Notes: a model not told the origin generated them from the sequence alone. Counted from the first letter of the stretch, positions 10,569-20,837 are shown. The stretch is 64,000 nucleotides of DNA from Maniola hyperantus (GCF_902806685.2 NC_048537.1:14530720-14594719); one strand, 5' to 3'. A program made the numbers and translations.

Positions 10569-10869
10569 AATAAAAAAAATCATCGAACCCCTAAATAGGA
10601 AGTCTTCTTATTAGGCTATCACCGCTGTACAGATTTAATAGTTAATCTTTTTGTTACTGAGTTCGTTTCTTTAAACTTTTGATATAAGATTTCATCTTAT
10701 TATAATGCAATTCAGTTGTAATCTGTTTCAAAAGGGATGCTTACACAAGGAAACAGTTGATTCTTGATAGTCATGCAAATGCTCTGAGAAAACGCTTTCT
10801 TTGTCGGCGTTGCGTGCCTACCCGCCTCATTGTTTACAGTCCCTTATAAAGCAATACTTATAGTGAAAG
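10569..10869. other. No recognised feature
   Basis: Unique-looking spacer; no gene or repeat seen. Confidence 0.45.
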
Positions 10870-11171
10870 ACCCAGCGCGTGCCAAAACTTCGTTATTTTA
10901 TAAAAGCTGAAAGTTTCTTTGCGTATTGTCCCCAACACTGGGAGGAACGTTTGTTTGGAATTTTGCTTGGGTCATGGTGGATTTGGGAGATAACAGGTAA
11001 TAAAGGTGTACAAAATCTTAGTCCAAGTAGGTATAAAGTCTATTTTTTGTATATTTTCTTCGGGATAGTATTAGAAACCACGTCATGCATTGCCAGACAC
11101 TTAGGTCGTGGCAACCCCCTGCCAGACACCCCTTTACTTATGAAGGTCTGGCACGTGCTGGCTCTTAGTCC
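10870..11171. mobile_element. Foldback/MITE element, short form
   Basis: Left end CCAGCGCGTGCC and right end GGCACGTGCTGG are imperfect inverted repeats, with the right side continuing CTCTTAGTCC. The interior shares ATTTTATAAAAGCTGAAAG, GGGAGATAACAGGTAATAAA, CACGTCATGCATTGCCAGAC and CGTGGCAACCCCCTGCCAGA with the 525-bp palindrome at 46980-47504. The 128-aa open frame over it is not supported as a gene. Confidence 0.75.
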
Positions 11172-11283
11172 ATTAGTTGTTACGAAACTTGCTATTACAA
11201 ACGACATTTTCTTTTCGCAACCTTTTGAAATCCTGTACAAGTTTTTTATACCTTCTTGCCTATAAGTATTTTATTATATTTTG

Positions 11284-11465
11284 TAATTTTTTTTAAAGAT
11301 TATTACCCATGTTAAATGACTAATATTCCCCTTTCCTCTCCAACTAAGCGTCAAGCTTGTGCTAGGAGTAGGTATGACAATAGTGCAACGGGCGGGGTTA
11401 GAATCGTCGAACTTTCGGTTTTCAGTCCACTCCTTTACCCGTTGGGCCATTGAGGCACACCACAA
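11284..11465 (-). mobile_element. SINE-3
   Basis: Minus strand: TGCCTCAATGGCCCAACGGG resembles a tRNA box A region and AGTTCGACGATTC is a weak box B, followed by CCCGCCCGTTGCACTATTG, ACCTACTCCTAGCACAAGC and GGAGAGGAAAGGGGAATATT, ending TTTAAAAAAAATTA. A second copy of the body is at 56331-56448 on the plus strand. Confidence 0.65.
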
Positions 11466-11625
11466 CATTTTAATTTATAACTAAAGCTGGATTCACACTG
11501 GTCTATTTTCGCGACAAGTCACACGTAAAGTCGAAAACAGCGCAAGCACAATCAGTGCGAGAATTGCTTACACCCCGATTGTCATCTCGATTCTCGACCT
11601 GTCGCGTACTTACCTATATTAATAA

Positions 11626-11842
11626 CTAGATGATGTCCGCGACTTCGTCCGCGTGGATTTCGGTTTTTAAAAATCCCGTGGAAACTCTTTGATTTTTCGG
11701 GTTAAAAAGTAGCCTATGTCCTTCACCGGGATACAAGCTATCTCTGTACCAAATTTCGTCAAAATCAGTTGAACGGATGGGCCGTGAAAGGCTAGCAGAC
11801 AGACAGACAGACAAACTTTCGCATTTATAATATTAGTATGGA
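11626..11842 (-). mobile_element. HEL-B Helitron-like element, clean copy
   Basis: Termini read A|CTAGATGATGTCCGCGACTT...AGTATGGA|T, matching the Helitron signature. All internal blocks are present. A HEL-D element starts two bases further on, also with its 3' end to the left. Confidence 0.8.
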
Positions 11843-11843
11843 T

Positions 11844-12000
11844 TAGCTGACCCGGCGAACTTCGTACAGTCGATTCTTTAATTTTTTTTTATACTTTAAA
11901 CTTTTCTCTCCGTAAGAACCATCTTCGTACTTCAAGGAATATTATAAAAAAAGAATTGGCGAAATCGGATCAGTTGTTCTCGAGATAGAGATATATAAGT
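11844..12000 (-). mobile_element. HEL-D Helitron-like element, adjoining HEL-B
   Basis: Plus reading starts TAGCTGACCCGGCGAACTTC (CTAG reduced to TTAG), then CTCTCCGTAAGAACCATC, TACTTCAAGGAATATTATAA, GCGAAATCGGATCAG and GTTCTCGAGATAGAGATATA. The outer 5' end differs slightly from the other HEL-D copies. Confidence 0.7.
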
Positions 12001-12242
12001 AGAGATTATTGGTCATCGCATCGGGGAACTGTGGCTCTACCGCGGTTGTTTGACAGCTACAATGTCACGATCGCAATCATCTCTGATTGGTTAATGCTCG
12101 CTCACTATTGGCCACAATGCATTGTTGCAACAAGAATCGCACAAATTCAGCCAATCAGAACAATTGAGATTGTAATAATGATTGATGCAGGTTTTAGACA
12201 ATCGCCCTACTGTTCGCATTGCAGAAGAAGAAACTTGTAGAG
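12001..12242. repeat. Weak inverted-repeat segment
   Basis: ATCATCTCTGATTGGTTAAT and CAGCCAATCAGAACAATTGA are imperfect inverted matches flanking a TTGTTGCAACAA palindrome. It may be an old MITE, but the edges cannot be drawn. A 69-aa frame is present and not recognisable. Confidence 0.3.
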
Positions 12243-12683
12243 CTAGATAAATAGAGTCTGATAGATAGAGTCTCTTCTTGCGAACGGGTTTGTCGGCTCT
12301 TCTAGTTTTTTCTGCTTTTCATTCTCTTTGTCTGAATTATTGGCTCCCTGTGCAAAGCGATAGTTGCCCTCCCCAGATACGGCAGGGCTGACTGAACTAG
12401 GTTCAGTGTGGGATTCTCCGCAGGGTAAACCAGCTGCGGTACCCACCTGGGGTACATCATTTTTACTATTCGCTTTCATTTTTTTTTTTTTTTTTGCTGA
12501 ACCACAGCTTGCTTTTTCTGTCGGGGTGAAGTCCCCTAGGCCGCATCTTACAGGACTAAAGGCACGCCCATGCCTACTGGTTTTGGTTCGCGCCGGGTAT
12601 TTGATTTCCCCGGTACCACCCATATCTGGGAGGCATTCCCCTATCCACCACCCCGGGGACGCGCCCGATGGGAGATCCAGCAA
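12243..12683 (-). CDS. Uncharacterised 146-aa frame, possible LINE ORF1/5' fragment
   Basis: A minus-strand frame in an unusually GC-rich patch for this window. Residues 1-60 are Gly/Pro/Arg-rich; a lysine run (about residues 65-70) follows; the middle is Ser/Gly/Pro-rich; then a short Lys/Glu/Asn-rich segment (DKENEKQKKLEEP) is followed by NPFARRDS. There is no catalytic motif. Its base composition and low-complexity make-up suit the 5' end or ORF1 of a LINE inserted on the minus strand, but no downstream coding part is adjacent. A host gene is possible but less likely. The lysine run comes from an A/T homopolymer (12480-12496) and may mark a frameshift. Confidence 0.3.
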   Translation of the reverse strand: MLDLPSGASPGWWIGECLPDMGGTGEIKYPARTKTSRHGRAFSPVRCGLGDFTPTEKASCGSAKKKKKMKANSKNDVPQVGTAAGLPCGESHTEPSSVSPAVSGEGNYRFAQGANNSDKENEKQKKLEEPTNPFARRDSIYQTLFI

Positions 12684-13052
12684 CTCCTCACGGGAAACAT
12701 TAGGTACCTACTGCAGCTATTACTGCTATTACCACGATTTGCCGATAACATAAAAACATAATCGCTAGCCCGATCGTCCATCTCAGCGTAATACGAGTTG
12801 TTATTCACAATTAATGTTATTAAAGCCCGACCTTGCCGCTCGATTTCTATCTCACATGCAAATGAGTTAGTTAGTTAGTTACCTGCATACACTTCCTTAA
12901 TCTTGAAAGTGTAGAAAAGCGATTAGCTTGGAACAATGGAAAACCTTCTGGAATAAAATTAATGTTGCCGGTGATTTAATTGACTTTGACTTTGTAATTA
13001 ACGCGTGGTATTGTTTCGTTTCCGCGGCAGGTGTCAAGCGATTGCAACGACG

Positions 13053-13392
13053 ACCTCCGTGGTGCAGTGGTAAGCGCCCGGATCCTGGGTTCGATTTCCG
13101 CGCAGGGGCAGTTTGGGAATTCATATTTTAAGAATCGTCTCTGGTCTGGTCTGATGGGAGGCTTCGGTCGTGCCTAGTCACCACGCTACCGGGAAAGACG
13201 TGTCGCGAAGCGATTTAGCGTTCCGGTACAATGCCGTGAAGAAAGTAGAAACCGATCAGGGGTATGGATTTTTAATGACTGATATAGGTATCCCTTCAAA
13301 GTTAGCCTGCTTCCACCTTTAGACTGCATTATCACTTACTATCAGGTGGAATCGCAGTCAAGGGCTAACTTGTACCAGAATTTTAAAAAAAA
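13053..13392 (+). mobile_element. SINE-2, full length
   Basis: Box A TGGTGCAGTGGTAAG at 13060-13074 and box B GGTTCGATTTCC at 13088-13099 (spacing shorter than in other copies, because a segment between the boxes is missing). Then GGTCTGGTCTGATGGGAGGC, CGATTTAGCGTTCCGGTACA, CCACCTTTAGACTGCATTAT and the AACTTGTACCAGAATTTTAA tail with an A-run. Moderately diverged. Confidence 0.8.
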
Positions 13393-13399
13393 CACATTG

Positions 13400-13461
13400 C
13401 AGCTGATGTCTGCGATTTCGTCCGTGTGGATTTAGGTTTTAAAATCCCCTAGGAAATCCCC
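13400..13461 (-). mobile_element. HEL-B 3'-end fragment
   Basis: CAGCTGATGTCTGCGATTTC, then GTCCGTGTGGATTTAGG is the HEL-B 3' terminus in plus reading; the remainder is lost. Confidence 0.55.
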
Positions 13462-13673
13462 CATGCAAAAAATCGCTGCTCGCTAATCGCTATATCGATA
13501 ACAATGTTTTTTTCGGATTAAAATTTTTGAAAACTTGATAATCAGATAGCGATCGTCCAGTTCCAGTTTTATTATAAGCACTAAGTAGGTACTAGATACC
13601 TACTAACTATAGATTAGTGCGAAGCCGGTGATAGTTAGATAAAGTCATATTATAAGTATTTAACTAGCTGCCC

Positions 13674-13848
13674 CGGCGAACTTCGTACCGCCTAACAGTC
13701 GATTCTAATTTTTTAAATTTTTCTCTCCGTAAGAACCATCCTCGTACTTCAAGGAATATTATAAAAAAAGAATTAGCGAAATCGGTTCAGCTGTTCTCGA
13801 GATTTGCGATCAGCAACACATTCAGTGATTCATTTTTATATATAGAGA
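13674..13848 (-). mobile_element. HEL-D Helitron-like element, clean copy
   Basis: A|CTAGCTGCCCCGGCGAACTT at the left and TATATATAGAGA|T at the right. The 3' hairpin GGCGAACTTCGTACCGCC is intact. Best reference copy of HEL-D in the window. Confidence 0.8.
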
Positions 13849-14173
13849 TTATTTTTGCTGAAAAACAAATATGTAATTGTAATTTTAAGCAGTAACGATA
13901 GGAATAACAGCTCAAATTACAATGGTTATGTACCTACTTCCTTCTTTTTTAAACAAATTACTTCTAATTATTCCGTGTTTATTTCTTCCTGCTGAGATGA
14001 TGTTATCAAAGGAAGTTGTAAATGCTTTTAATTGCCATATTATTTATACGGATGGAGAAATTTTCGCTCCTAATTACTTGGTTGTTATTTCTCATACAAG
14101 GTTTTGCCCGTAATGACCGCGCTGGGTCTTGGCAAGCGTGTTGGTCACCGGCCACCACTAGGCTATTCTGCGG
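13849..14173. other. No recognised feature
   Basis: Contains a 63-aa open frame (13922-14113) with hydrophobic composition but no recognisable motif; treated as chance. Confidence 0.45.
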
Positions 14174-14358
14174 GGTGATTCGCTAACTCAGTTTCTAACA
14201 CTGAATGATAGCCACCGAGCTCATTTTTTAATCCGTTGAAGGTTTTCTACGAAAAAATATTTTAATAATATCACCCAGTGAAGCAGCAATGAACCAGGTA
14301 GAACCAACCAACCTCGGTGGCTATCATTTAGTGTTAGACACTGAGTTAGCGAATCACC
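14174..14358. mobile_element. MITE-1 with 46-bp terminal inverted repeats
   Basis: The left TIR 14174-14219 (GGTGATTCGCTAACTCAG...) and right TIR 14313-14358 are reverse complements over 46 bp with two mismatches. The interior has ATTTTTTAATCCGTTGAAGG and CCAGTGAAGCAGCAATG. Related, more decayed copies lie at 40193-40349 and 57384-57572. I see no convincing target-site duplication, so the superfamily is open. Confidence 0.85.
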
Positions 14359-15337
14359 TAGCTGGTCGCTCGACGCCGGCCTTTGCTCTTCGAAATAGTC
14401 ATATGGATATTCTGCATCCTGGAAACGGACATACTTGTAAGCTACTTTTCGTCCCTCAAAGAAGTAAAGGAAGAAAGCAAAATCAAAGAGTTCCCTCGAG
14501 TTTTCCCTAAATCCACGCAGACAAAGTCGCAAGCGTCATCATGAGACACTAACTGGCTCGTCTGGCACTCTCTATTCTTCACTTTCATAGTCATATGGGA
14601 CAGAAATTCGACACGACCGGAGAGAGATTACCACCAACAGCTTTACGTGCTCTTAGTGAGTGACACAGCTTACTTTCCAACTTCGGGCAACTTCCGTTTG
14701 GAATAAACGCAGTCACTTTTTTTTGTGTGAACTTAAGCAATGAATTCAATATTTTCTACCTATACGCACAGGGCTGGTCATTCTGAAGTAAATTTTTTCC
14801 AGTGTGGTTCTATTTTCATTTGTTTAAAATAGCTCTTCCGTAGGTACAAATAATTCAGTTCAATGGATTAAACTAGTATGTTCGCTTGTTTCTTAACTTG
14901 TCATCGTTTAAAAATAATTAGGTATTAAGTAGGATACACGCATAATATAACATAATATATTATATAATTATGTTATATAGTTTATGATATTATGTTGGAT
15001 GAAGTAAATTTTACTTTATAAAACATGCTGTGGTCGAGGAAATAAACAATAAACGTTTTTATACATCAAGCGCTTGTATATTTATTGTCAAATGGAATGC
15101 AGATAATTGCGGTAAATACTTGCAGGTTTTGTATCAGTTTTTTAGTTACATACTCGCAACTAGCGCGTTCACTACTTGAACACTAAATACAGGTCCATAA
15201 TATAATGGTCTAAGGCTCTAAGCTATAATTATTTCGAACTAAAGAATAAAAAGCACATAGAATATATTAAAACGTGATATATTAATATACATAGATCACT
15301 TGTATATAAAATGATTTACATTTATCAATAGGTAACC
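14359..15337. other. No recognised feature
   Basis: AT-rich, with a TATAATATA-rich patch near 14940-14995 and no coding frame. Confidence 0.5.
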
Positions 15338-15515
15338 AGCTGGGACGCCCGCAACTTTGTTAGAAATTCCATGCAAATTCTTCGATTTTCAAAGATAAAA
15401 AGTATGCTGTGTCTGTCTCCAGGAAATATTATTATAAGCTATCACTATGCCAAATCTCGTGAAGATTAGTTCAGCAGTTGAATTGTAGAAAGGTCACAGA
15501 TAAACAAACACACTA
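15338..15515 (-). mobile_element. Diverged HEL-B-like element
   Basis: AACCAGCTGGGACGCCCGCA, GATAAAAAGTATGCTGTGTC, AAGCTATCACTATGCCAAAT and AGATAAACAAACACA follow HEL-B/HEL-C block order with heavy divergence. Confidence 0.45.
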
Positions 15516-15581
15516 TTATCCGCAACTTTGTTTGTTCGCGGTACATATCTACATCTACATCTACACTAATCTACATCTACA

Positions 15582-16173
15582 CTAATATTATAAAGAGGAA
15601 AACTTTGTTTGTATGTTTGTTTGTTTGTACTGAATAGGCTCAAAAACTACTGGACCGATTTTAAAAATTCTTTCACCATTCGAAAGCTACATTATCCACG
15701 AGTAACATAGGCTATATTTTATTTTGGAAAAAAATAGGGTTCCGTAAGATATTTGGGTTTTTCGGACACAAGGTGTAAAAAATCAACCAGAAAAGTTACT
15801 TATTTTGCGTACGCTGCCTAAACTATAAAAGATAGAACCATAAAATGTTCTAATTAATTGTAGATCTTATAAATATCTACAAAAAAGTCCGCGACACACT
15901 ATACCCATCTATGTCGAGTGAGGCACAGCAACCATTTTTTTATTTAAAAATCTTGAATTTTTTTTGGACTACATTTAAACGCGTTTATTTTACTCATGCT
16001 ATTAATCCTTATCAAAATAATTAATGATTTCATCACTAAGAACAGTTTATGGAGATAATATTTGGTCTTTGAATGATTAAAATTGGACGTTTGGTTTTGA
16101 AGTTATGGCGAAATTAAAATATTACGATTTCTGCTGCACGGCCCGTTGTCTACACTATCTACACTAATCTACA
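15582..16173 (+). repeat. Long HEL-E-related tandem unit 1
   Basis: Starts CTAATATTATAAAGAGGAAA, followed by a (TTTG)n run, CTACTGGACCGATTTTAAAA (shared with HEL-E), then a ~400-bp body not found elsewhere in the window, ending CTGCTGCACGGCCCGTTGT. Short CTACACTAAT repeats precede each of units 1 and 2. No coding frame over 70 aa. Confidence 0.85.
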
Positions 16174-16737
16174 CTAATATTATAAAGAGGAAAACTTTGT
16201 TTGTTTGTTTTTTGTACTGAATAGGCTCAAAAACTACTGGACCGATTTTAAAAATTCTTTCACCATTCGAAAGCTACATTATCCACGAGTAACATAGGCT
16301 ATATTTTATTTTGGAAAAAAATAGGGTTCCGTAAGATATTTGGGTTTTTCGGACACAAGGTGTAAAAAATCAACCAGAAAAGTTACTTATTTTGCGTACG
16401 CTGCCTAAACTATAAAAGATAGAACCATAAAATGTTCCAATTAATTGTAGATCTTATAAATATCTACAAAAAAGTCCGCGACACACTATACCCATCTATG
16501 TCGAGTGAGGCACAGCAACCATTTTTTTATTTAAAAATCTTGAATTTTTTTGGACTACATTTAAACGCGTTTATTTTACTCATGATATTAATCCTTATCA
16601 AAATAAATGATTTCATCACTAAGAACAGTTTATGGAGATAATATTTGGTCTTTGAATGATTAAAATTGGACGTTTGGTTTTGAAGTTATGGCGAAATTAA
16701 AATATTACGATTTCTGCTGCACGGCCCGTTGTCTACA
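16174..16737 (+). repeat. Long HEL-E-related tandem unit 2
   Basis: 564-bp unit, near-identical to unit 1 by eye. Differences include a shorter TTTG run, TTCCAATTAATTG for TTCTAATTAATTG, CATGATATTAAT for CATGCTATTAAT and small indels. Confidence 0.85.
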
Positions 16738-17325
16738 CTAATATTATAAAGAGGAAAACTTTGTTTGTTTGTTTGTTTGTTTGTTTGTTTGTTTGTTTGT
16801 TTGTTTGTACTGAATAGGCTCAAAAACTACTGGACCGATTTTAAAAATTCTTTCACCATTCGAAAGCTACATTATCCACGAGTAACATAGGCTATATTTT
16901 ATTTTGGAAAAAAAATAGGGTTCCGTAAGATATTTGGGTTTTTCGGACACAAGGTGTAAAAAATCAACCAGAAAAGTTACTTATTTTGCGTACGCTGCCT
17001 AAACTATAAAAGATAGAACCATAAAATGTTCTAATTAATTGTAGATCTTATAAATATCTACAAAAAAGTCCGCGACACACTATACCCATCTATGTCGAGT
17101 GAGGCACAGCAACCATTTTTTTATTTAAAAATCTTGAATTTTTTTGGACTACATTTAAACGCGTTTATTTTACTCATGCTATTAATCCTTATCAAAATAA
17201 ATGATTTCATCACTAAGAACAGTTTATGGAGATAATATTTGGTCTTTGAATGATTAAAATTGGACGTTTGGTTTTGAAGTTATGGCGAAATTAAAATATT
17301 ACGATTTCTGCTGCACGGCCCGTTG
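16738..17325 (+). repeat. Long HEL-E-related tandem unit 3
   Basis: 588-bp unit with an expanded (TTTG)n run of about 11 repeats. Its last bases CGGCCCGTTG run straight into the first 178-bp HEL-E copy with no spacer. Confidence 0.85.
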
Positions 17326-17503
17326 TATTATATAAAGAGGTAATGTCGTTAAGTTTGTTTGTAGGGGGTAATCTTTAGAACTACTGAACCGATTTTAAAA
17401 ATTCTTTCACCAGTAGAAAGCTACATTATTCCTGAGTGACATAGGCTATACGGGATCTTTAAAAACCTAAATCTACGCGGGCGAAGCCGCGGGGATCAGC
17501 TAG
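17326..17503 (+). mobile_element. HEL-E Helitron-like element, tandem copy 1
   Basis: 178 bp, from TATTATATAAAGAGG to the hairpin CGCGGGCGAAGCCGCG plus GGATCAGCTAG. Shares CCGATTTTAAAAATTCTTTC with the long units just upstream. Confidence 0.85.
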
Positions 17504-17681
17504 TATTATATAAAGAGGTAATGTCGTTAAGTTTGTTTGTAGGGGGTAATCTTTAGAACTACTGAACCGATTTTAAAAATTCTTTCACCAGTAGAAAGCT
17601 ACATTATTCCTGAGTGACATAGGCTATACGGGATCTTTAAAAACCTAAATCTACGCGGGCGAAGCCGCGGGGATCAGCTAG
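17504..17681 (+). mobile_element. HEL-E Helitron-like element, tandem copy 2
   Basis: 178 bp; I find no difference from copy 1. The CTAG of copy 1 abuts TATTATATAAAG of this copy. Exact identity implies a recent event. Confidence 0.85.
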
Positions 17682-18207
17682 TAATTTATTATTTTCATAG
17701 CCTTTTTTGTTACTCCTGGATATTTAATTATTAAAATTGATTCAGTAGTTTCATATAGTTTATCGATTACAAATAAACAAAATTTACATCTTTCCACTTT
17801 ATAGTGATATCAATAAGTTTAAAAAATTTCCATAGCGAACTCAACGATGGATATGTACCTACTTATCCATCGTTCCTAACTACAATGTTGAGAATAGGAT
17901 AGTTGCTAGCTCCAAAAAAACTCGGAGGCTGTTACATTTCACACTGAAATTCATCAAAAAAATCATATAGCAATCATAATGTCGATAACAAATTAAGTCA
18001 TTAATTTAAAAAGAACAATTATTACCACAATGAAACCAGTCCATAACTGCTATTATTGTGGACTCACGACATCAATCACAGCAATGGGCCAAACATGACA
18101 GATTTAATAAATCTTTCAGCTATTAGAGCTAATACTATTAACGGTAAGGGTCCGTTCAATAAGACTGGCACGGTGAGCAGAGCAAAATTAAATGATCATA
18201 ATTAAAA
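17682..18207. other. No recognised feature
   Basis: AT-rich; nothing coding. Confidence 0.45.
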
Positions 18208-18341
18208 CTAGATGATGCCCGCGACTTCGTCCGCGTGGATTTAGGTTCGAATCGGTTAAACTGTTGGGCCGTGAAAAGATAGCAGACAGACAGACAGAAA
18301 GACAGACAGACACACTTTCGCATTTATAATATTATTATGGA
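18208..18341 (-). mobile_element. HEL-B with internal deletion
   Basis: Both termini are intact (A|CTAGATGATGCCC... and ...TATTATGGA|T), but the middle jumps from GGATTTAGGTT to CGAATCGG, removing about 85 bp. Shows that the termini can persist without the body. Confidence 0.8.
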
Positions 18342-18378
18342 TTAAGTTTTACGTCATTAAAATAAGGTTTATTTTACA

Positions 18379-18472
18379 CTAGCTGATGCTCGCAACTTTG
18401 TATGCGTGGTGTGCGCGCACTTCTATGTAGTTCACAGATTTTGCGGGAATAAACTCACGGAAAGTGTTCACT
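18379..18472 (-). mobile_element. Helitron 3' terminus joined to a second repeat
   Basis: CTAGCTGATGCTCGCAACTTTGT is a Helitron 3' end in plus reading. It runs into GTGCGCGCACTTCTATGTAG...TTTTGCGGGA, which has a relative at 31623-31690 (GTGCGCGGGCTTCTATGTAG). The other end of this element is unclear. Confidence 0.45.
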
Positions 18473-18690
18473 CTCTTAGTGCTCTTAGGGCGTTTGTGCA
18501 CTCATCCGTATTCGGTTCGTATTCGTGTTTTTATGTTAGCGAAAAAATGGATTGCCGTATTTTTGCTTACATAGCGCTAGCTCTTAGTGCTCTTAGGGCG
18601 TTTGTGCACTCATCCGTATTTGGTTCGTATTCGTGTTTTTATGTTAGCGAAAAAATGGATCGCTATATTTTTGCTTACATAATAAACATT
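18473..18690 (+). repeat. 108-bp tandem duplication, two copies
   Basis: Units start CTCTTAGTGCTCTTAGGGCG at 18473 and 18581 (period 108, a multiple of three), so one frame reads through both as two 36-residue repeats within a 104-aa frame (18406-18720). Only a few substitutions separate them. An inverted piece lies at 18752-18800 (AATACGAACCGAATACG, complement of the CGTATTCGGTTCGTATT core). Confidence 0.75.
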
Positions 18691-18725
18691 ACTTACATTG
18701 TAAAAGTTTATACGAATTAAAAAGA

Positions 18726-18755
18726 TTTTCATTTTCATTTTCATTTTCATTTTCA
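18726..18755 (+). repeat. (TTTTCA)n microsatellite
   Basis: About five TTTTCA units between the 108-bp repeats and their inverted remnant. Confidence 0.85.
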
Positions 18756-18829
18756 AACACAAATACGAACCGAATACGTATGAGTGCATAAAAGCCCTTA
18801 ATGTTGTCGGTAAAACCATAGAAGCGAAT

Positions 18830-19263
18830 TGCTTATAAGTACCTACTCGTAGCTATAAAGCATCGCACCATAATCGGTAATTCGTTTCAGGTTCTACAGT
18901 AACAGATGTTAAACAAATGTAGGCTGGTCTAGTTTGTCCGAGCAATGGTTCTCGATGTATCGATAAGCTTAAACCATTACATGTATCTAAAAAAGGAGAA
19001 ATGAAAAAGTATTCCAATTAACGTTACTAGCGCCTGCGCATCCGTTCGCTCTTAATGATCGGCCTGACAAAATCTTGTTTTTGTAAAGAAAGCGGTGCAA
19101 GTTATAAAAGTATGTATAATTCTTTTAGTCATGTTGCTATAGAAGGATTATTATTACTGGAAAAGCTGTTGAACATAGATCTGTTGAAGAGATTTTCTGC
19201 GTCCAGTTTGAAGTCTTTTTGCAAGACTAGCTCTTAAAAAAAATTAGAAATTAAAAAAAACTT
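18830..19263. other. No recognised feature
   Basis: A 60-aa frame at 19055-19237 has no recognisable motif and is treated as chance. Confidence 0.4.
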
Positions 19264-19290
19264 AATCCATACGGATGAAGTCGCGGACAT
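19264..19290 (+). mobile_element. HEL-B termini-only remnant
   Basis: TCCATAC is followed at once by GGATGAAGTCGCGGACATAA: the 5' tip fused to the 3' hairpin with essentially the whole interior deleted. Confidence 0.45.
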
Positions 19291-19831
19291 AATACAAGCC
19301 GTTTGTACTGTGAGCCATTTGGCAAACCAGTCGTTTATTTAATCAGTCGTTTGAACGTCTAGGGCTGTTTTTTGATTGGTATAATAGGAAACATGTTCTA
19401 GTTAATCACCAAATAAGTACTGTAACTTCCCTATGAAAGTTTGTAACTTGTACCAAACCCCCAGTTTCCGCTGGCCACGGTCCGGTACCGTTATATCAAC
19501 TGGAAGGACCGCTTGCACTCGTACTGTTCTTATAATTGCAGTTAATTCTGCGGTATTGAATTATTCGCACATGCAAAACGCTCAACAAACAACAGTGGAA
19601 CTAGAAAAAGTTTAGTGCAGAAAGCCACAACGCTGTTAAAATGTATGTTAAAACAATTAAGATAGGTACATAATTCAAATACAGAAACCTGTCACATGTC
19701 TTTTTGAAATTGTTACTTTTTGATTCGTATATAATATAATACTATAATTATGTTGATATATTTTCTCACTTACCCAAGTGATGAGACAACTATAAAATTG
19801 TTAAGACACTCTATTTTCCTTAAGTGGTTGT
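19291..19831. other. No recognised feature
   Basis: No coding frame or shared repeat recognised. Confidence 0.45.
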
Positions 19832-20150
19832 TTTCCGTCCGTCCGTCATTCAGTCAGTCCGTCCGTCCGTCGTGTCTGTCACAAAAACCTATAGGGTACT
19901 TCCTGTTGACCTAGAATCATGAAATTTGGGAGGTATTTTTAATTTTCAAATAAAAGATGGTATAGTAAAGATAACTAAGTATATCAAGTGGAATACCATA
20001 TGAAAGAACTTTTCCTGTATATTATAAAACAGATTTTTATTTATTTTTATGAATAATAGTGTTTGATATATCGTGCAAAATGACGAAAAAAATACTCGAG
20101 TACGTAACCCTAGATGCGCGAGTTTGACTCGCACTTGGCCGGGTTTTTTT
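19832..20150 (-). mobile_element. GTR element, hairpin end missing
   Basis: From the GTCCGTCCGTC microsatellite through CCCGTTGACCTAGAATCATG-like blocks to GAGTTTGACTCGCACTTGGC and CGGGTTTTTTT. The GGGTTCCGT hairpin end is absent. Diverged in the centre. Confidence 0.7.
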
Positions 20151-20461
20151 ATAAGATCCAAAAAAGATTCATGATAACTTATAACAGACAAACGTCGTCT
20201 GCTCTAAGTAAAGAAGAATGCAGCCTTATTTGCCGTACAAGTAATTCAGAAGTACTAGTTGATAGCAGGACACAGGTGTTTCGAGCCGTGGGAAGCGTAC
20301 GTTGATCTTGAACTACGATTGCTCTTTTTTTATAGGTTTTTCACTCTCGCGACTATGGGAGAGTCTTTCGACGAATGATCAATTTACTTGAGTTAAAAAA
20401 AAACATTATTATTTTAATATGGGTTTTCTTTACTGTTGAGATCACCGTCTATTATTGATTA
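20151..20461. other. No recognised feature
   Basis: Nothing coding or repeated recognised. Confidence 0.4.
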
Positions 20462-20671
20462 CTAGCTGATGCCCGCGACTTCGAACGCGTGGAATTAGGT
20501 TTATTAAAAATCCCGTGGGAACTATGATTTTCCGGAATAGTGTCTCGCCTATGGCACTCTCCAGGACTTTACCAATACTCATGCAAAAATCACGTCAATC
20601 CGTTGCACCGTTACGAGGTGATTGAAGGACAAACCAACAAACAAACACACTTTCGCATTTATAATAAGTTT
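20462..20671 (-). mobile_element. HEL-C Helitron-like element
   Basis: CTAGCTGATGCCCGCGACTT at the left (3' end) and CACACTTTCGCATTTATAAT at the right. HEL-C differs from HEL-B by ATGCAAAAATCACGTCAATC and GAAGGACAAACCAACAAACA in place of the CAGACAGA tract. Confidence 0.75.
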
Positions 20672-20837
20672 ACAATAATAATGGTACTGATAGTATAACA
20701 GATTATTTTATATTGGGCGATTAAATAGTTTATCTATTTCAAATCCATAAAGAGTTTATGTATTTAAATAAAATAGGTAGTAATTGACGCTGGTGACCTT
20801 ATAAGCACATTTTACATTAGTAGAAACGTTCACCAAA

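Noticed and set aside
10879..11265. 128-aa hydrophobic protein
   Set aside because: The frame lies almost wholly within the foldback element also present at 46980, where it is not conserved.
12364..12753. 129-aa plus-strand protein
   Set aside because: It is the antisense of the minus-strand GC-rich frame and runs through a T homopolymer; no independent support.
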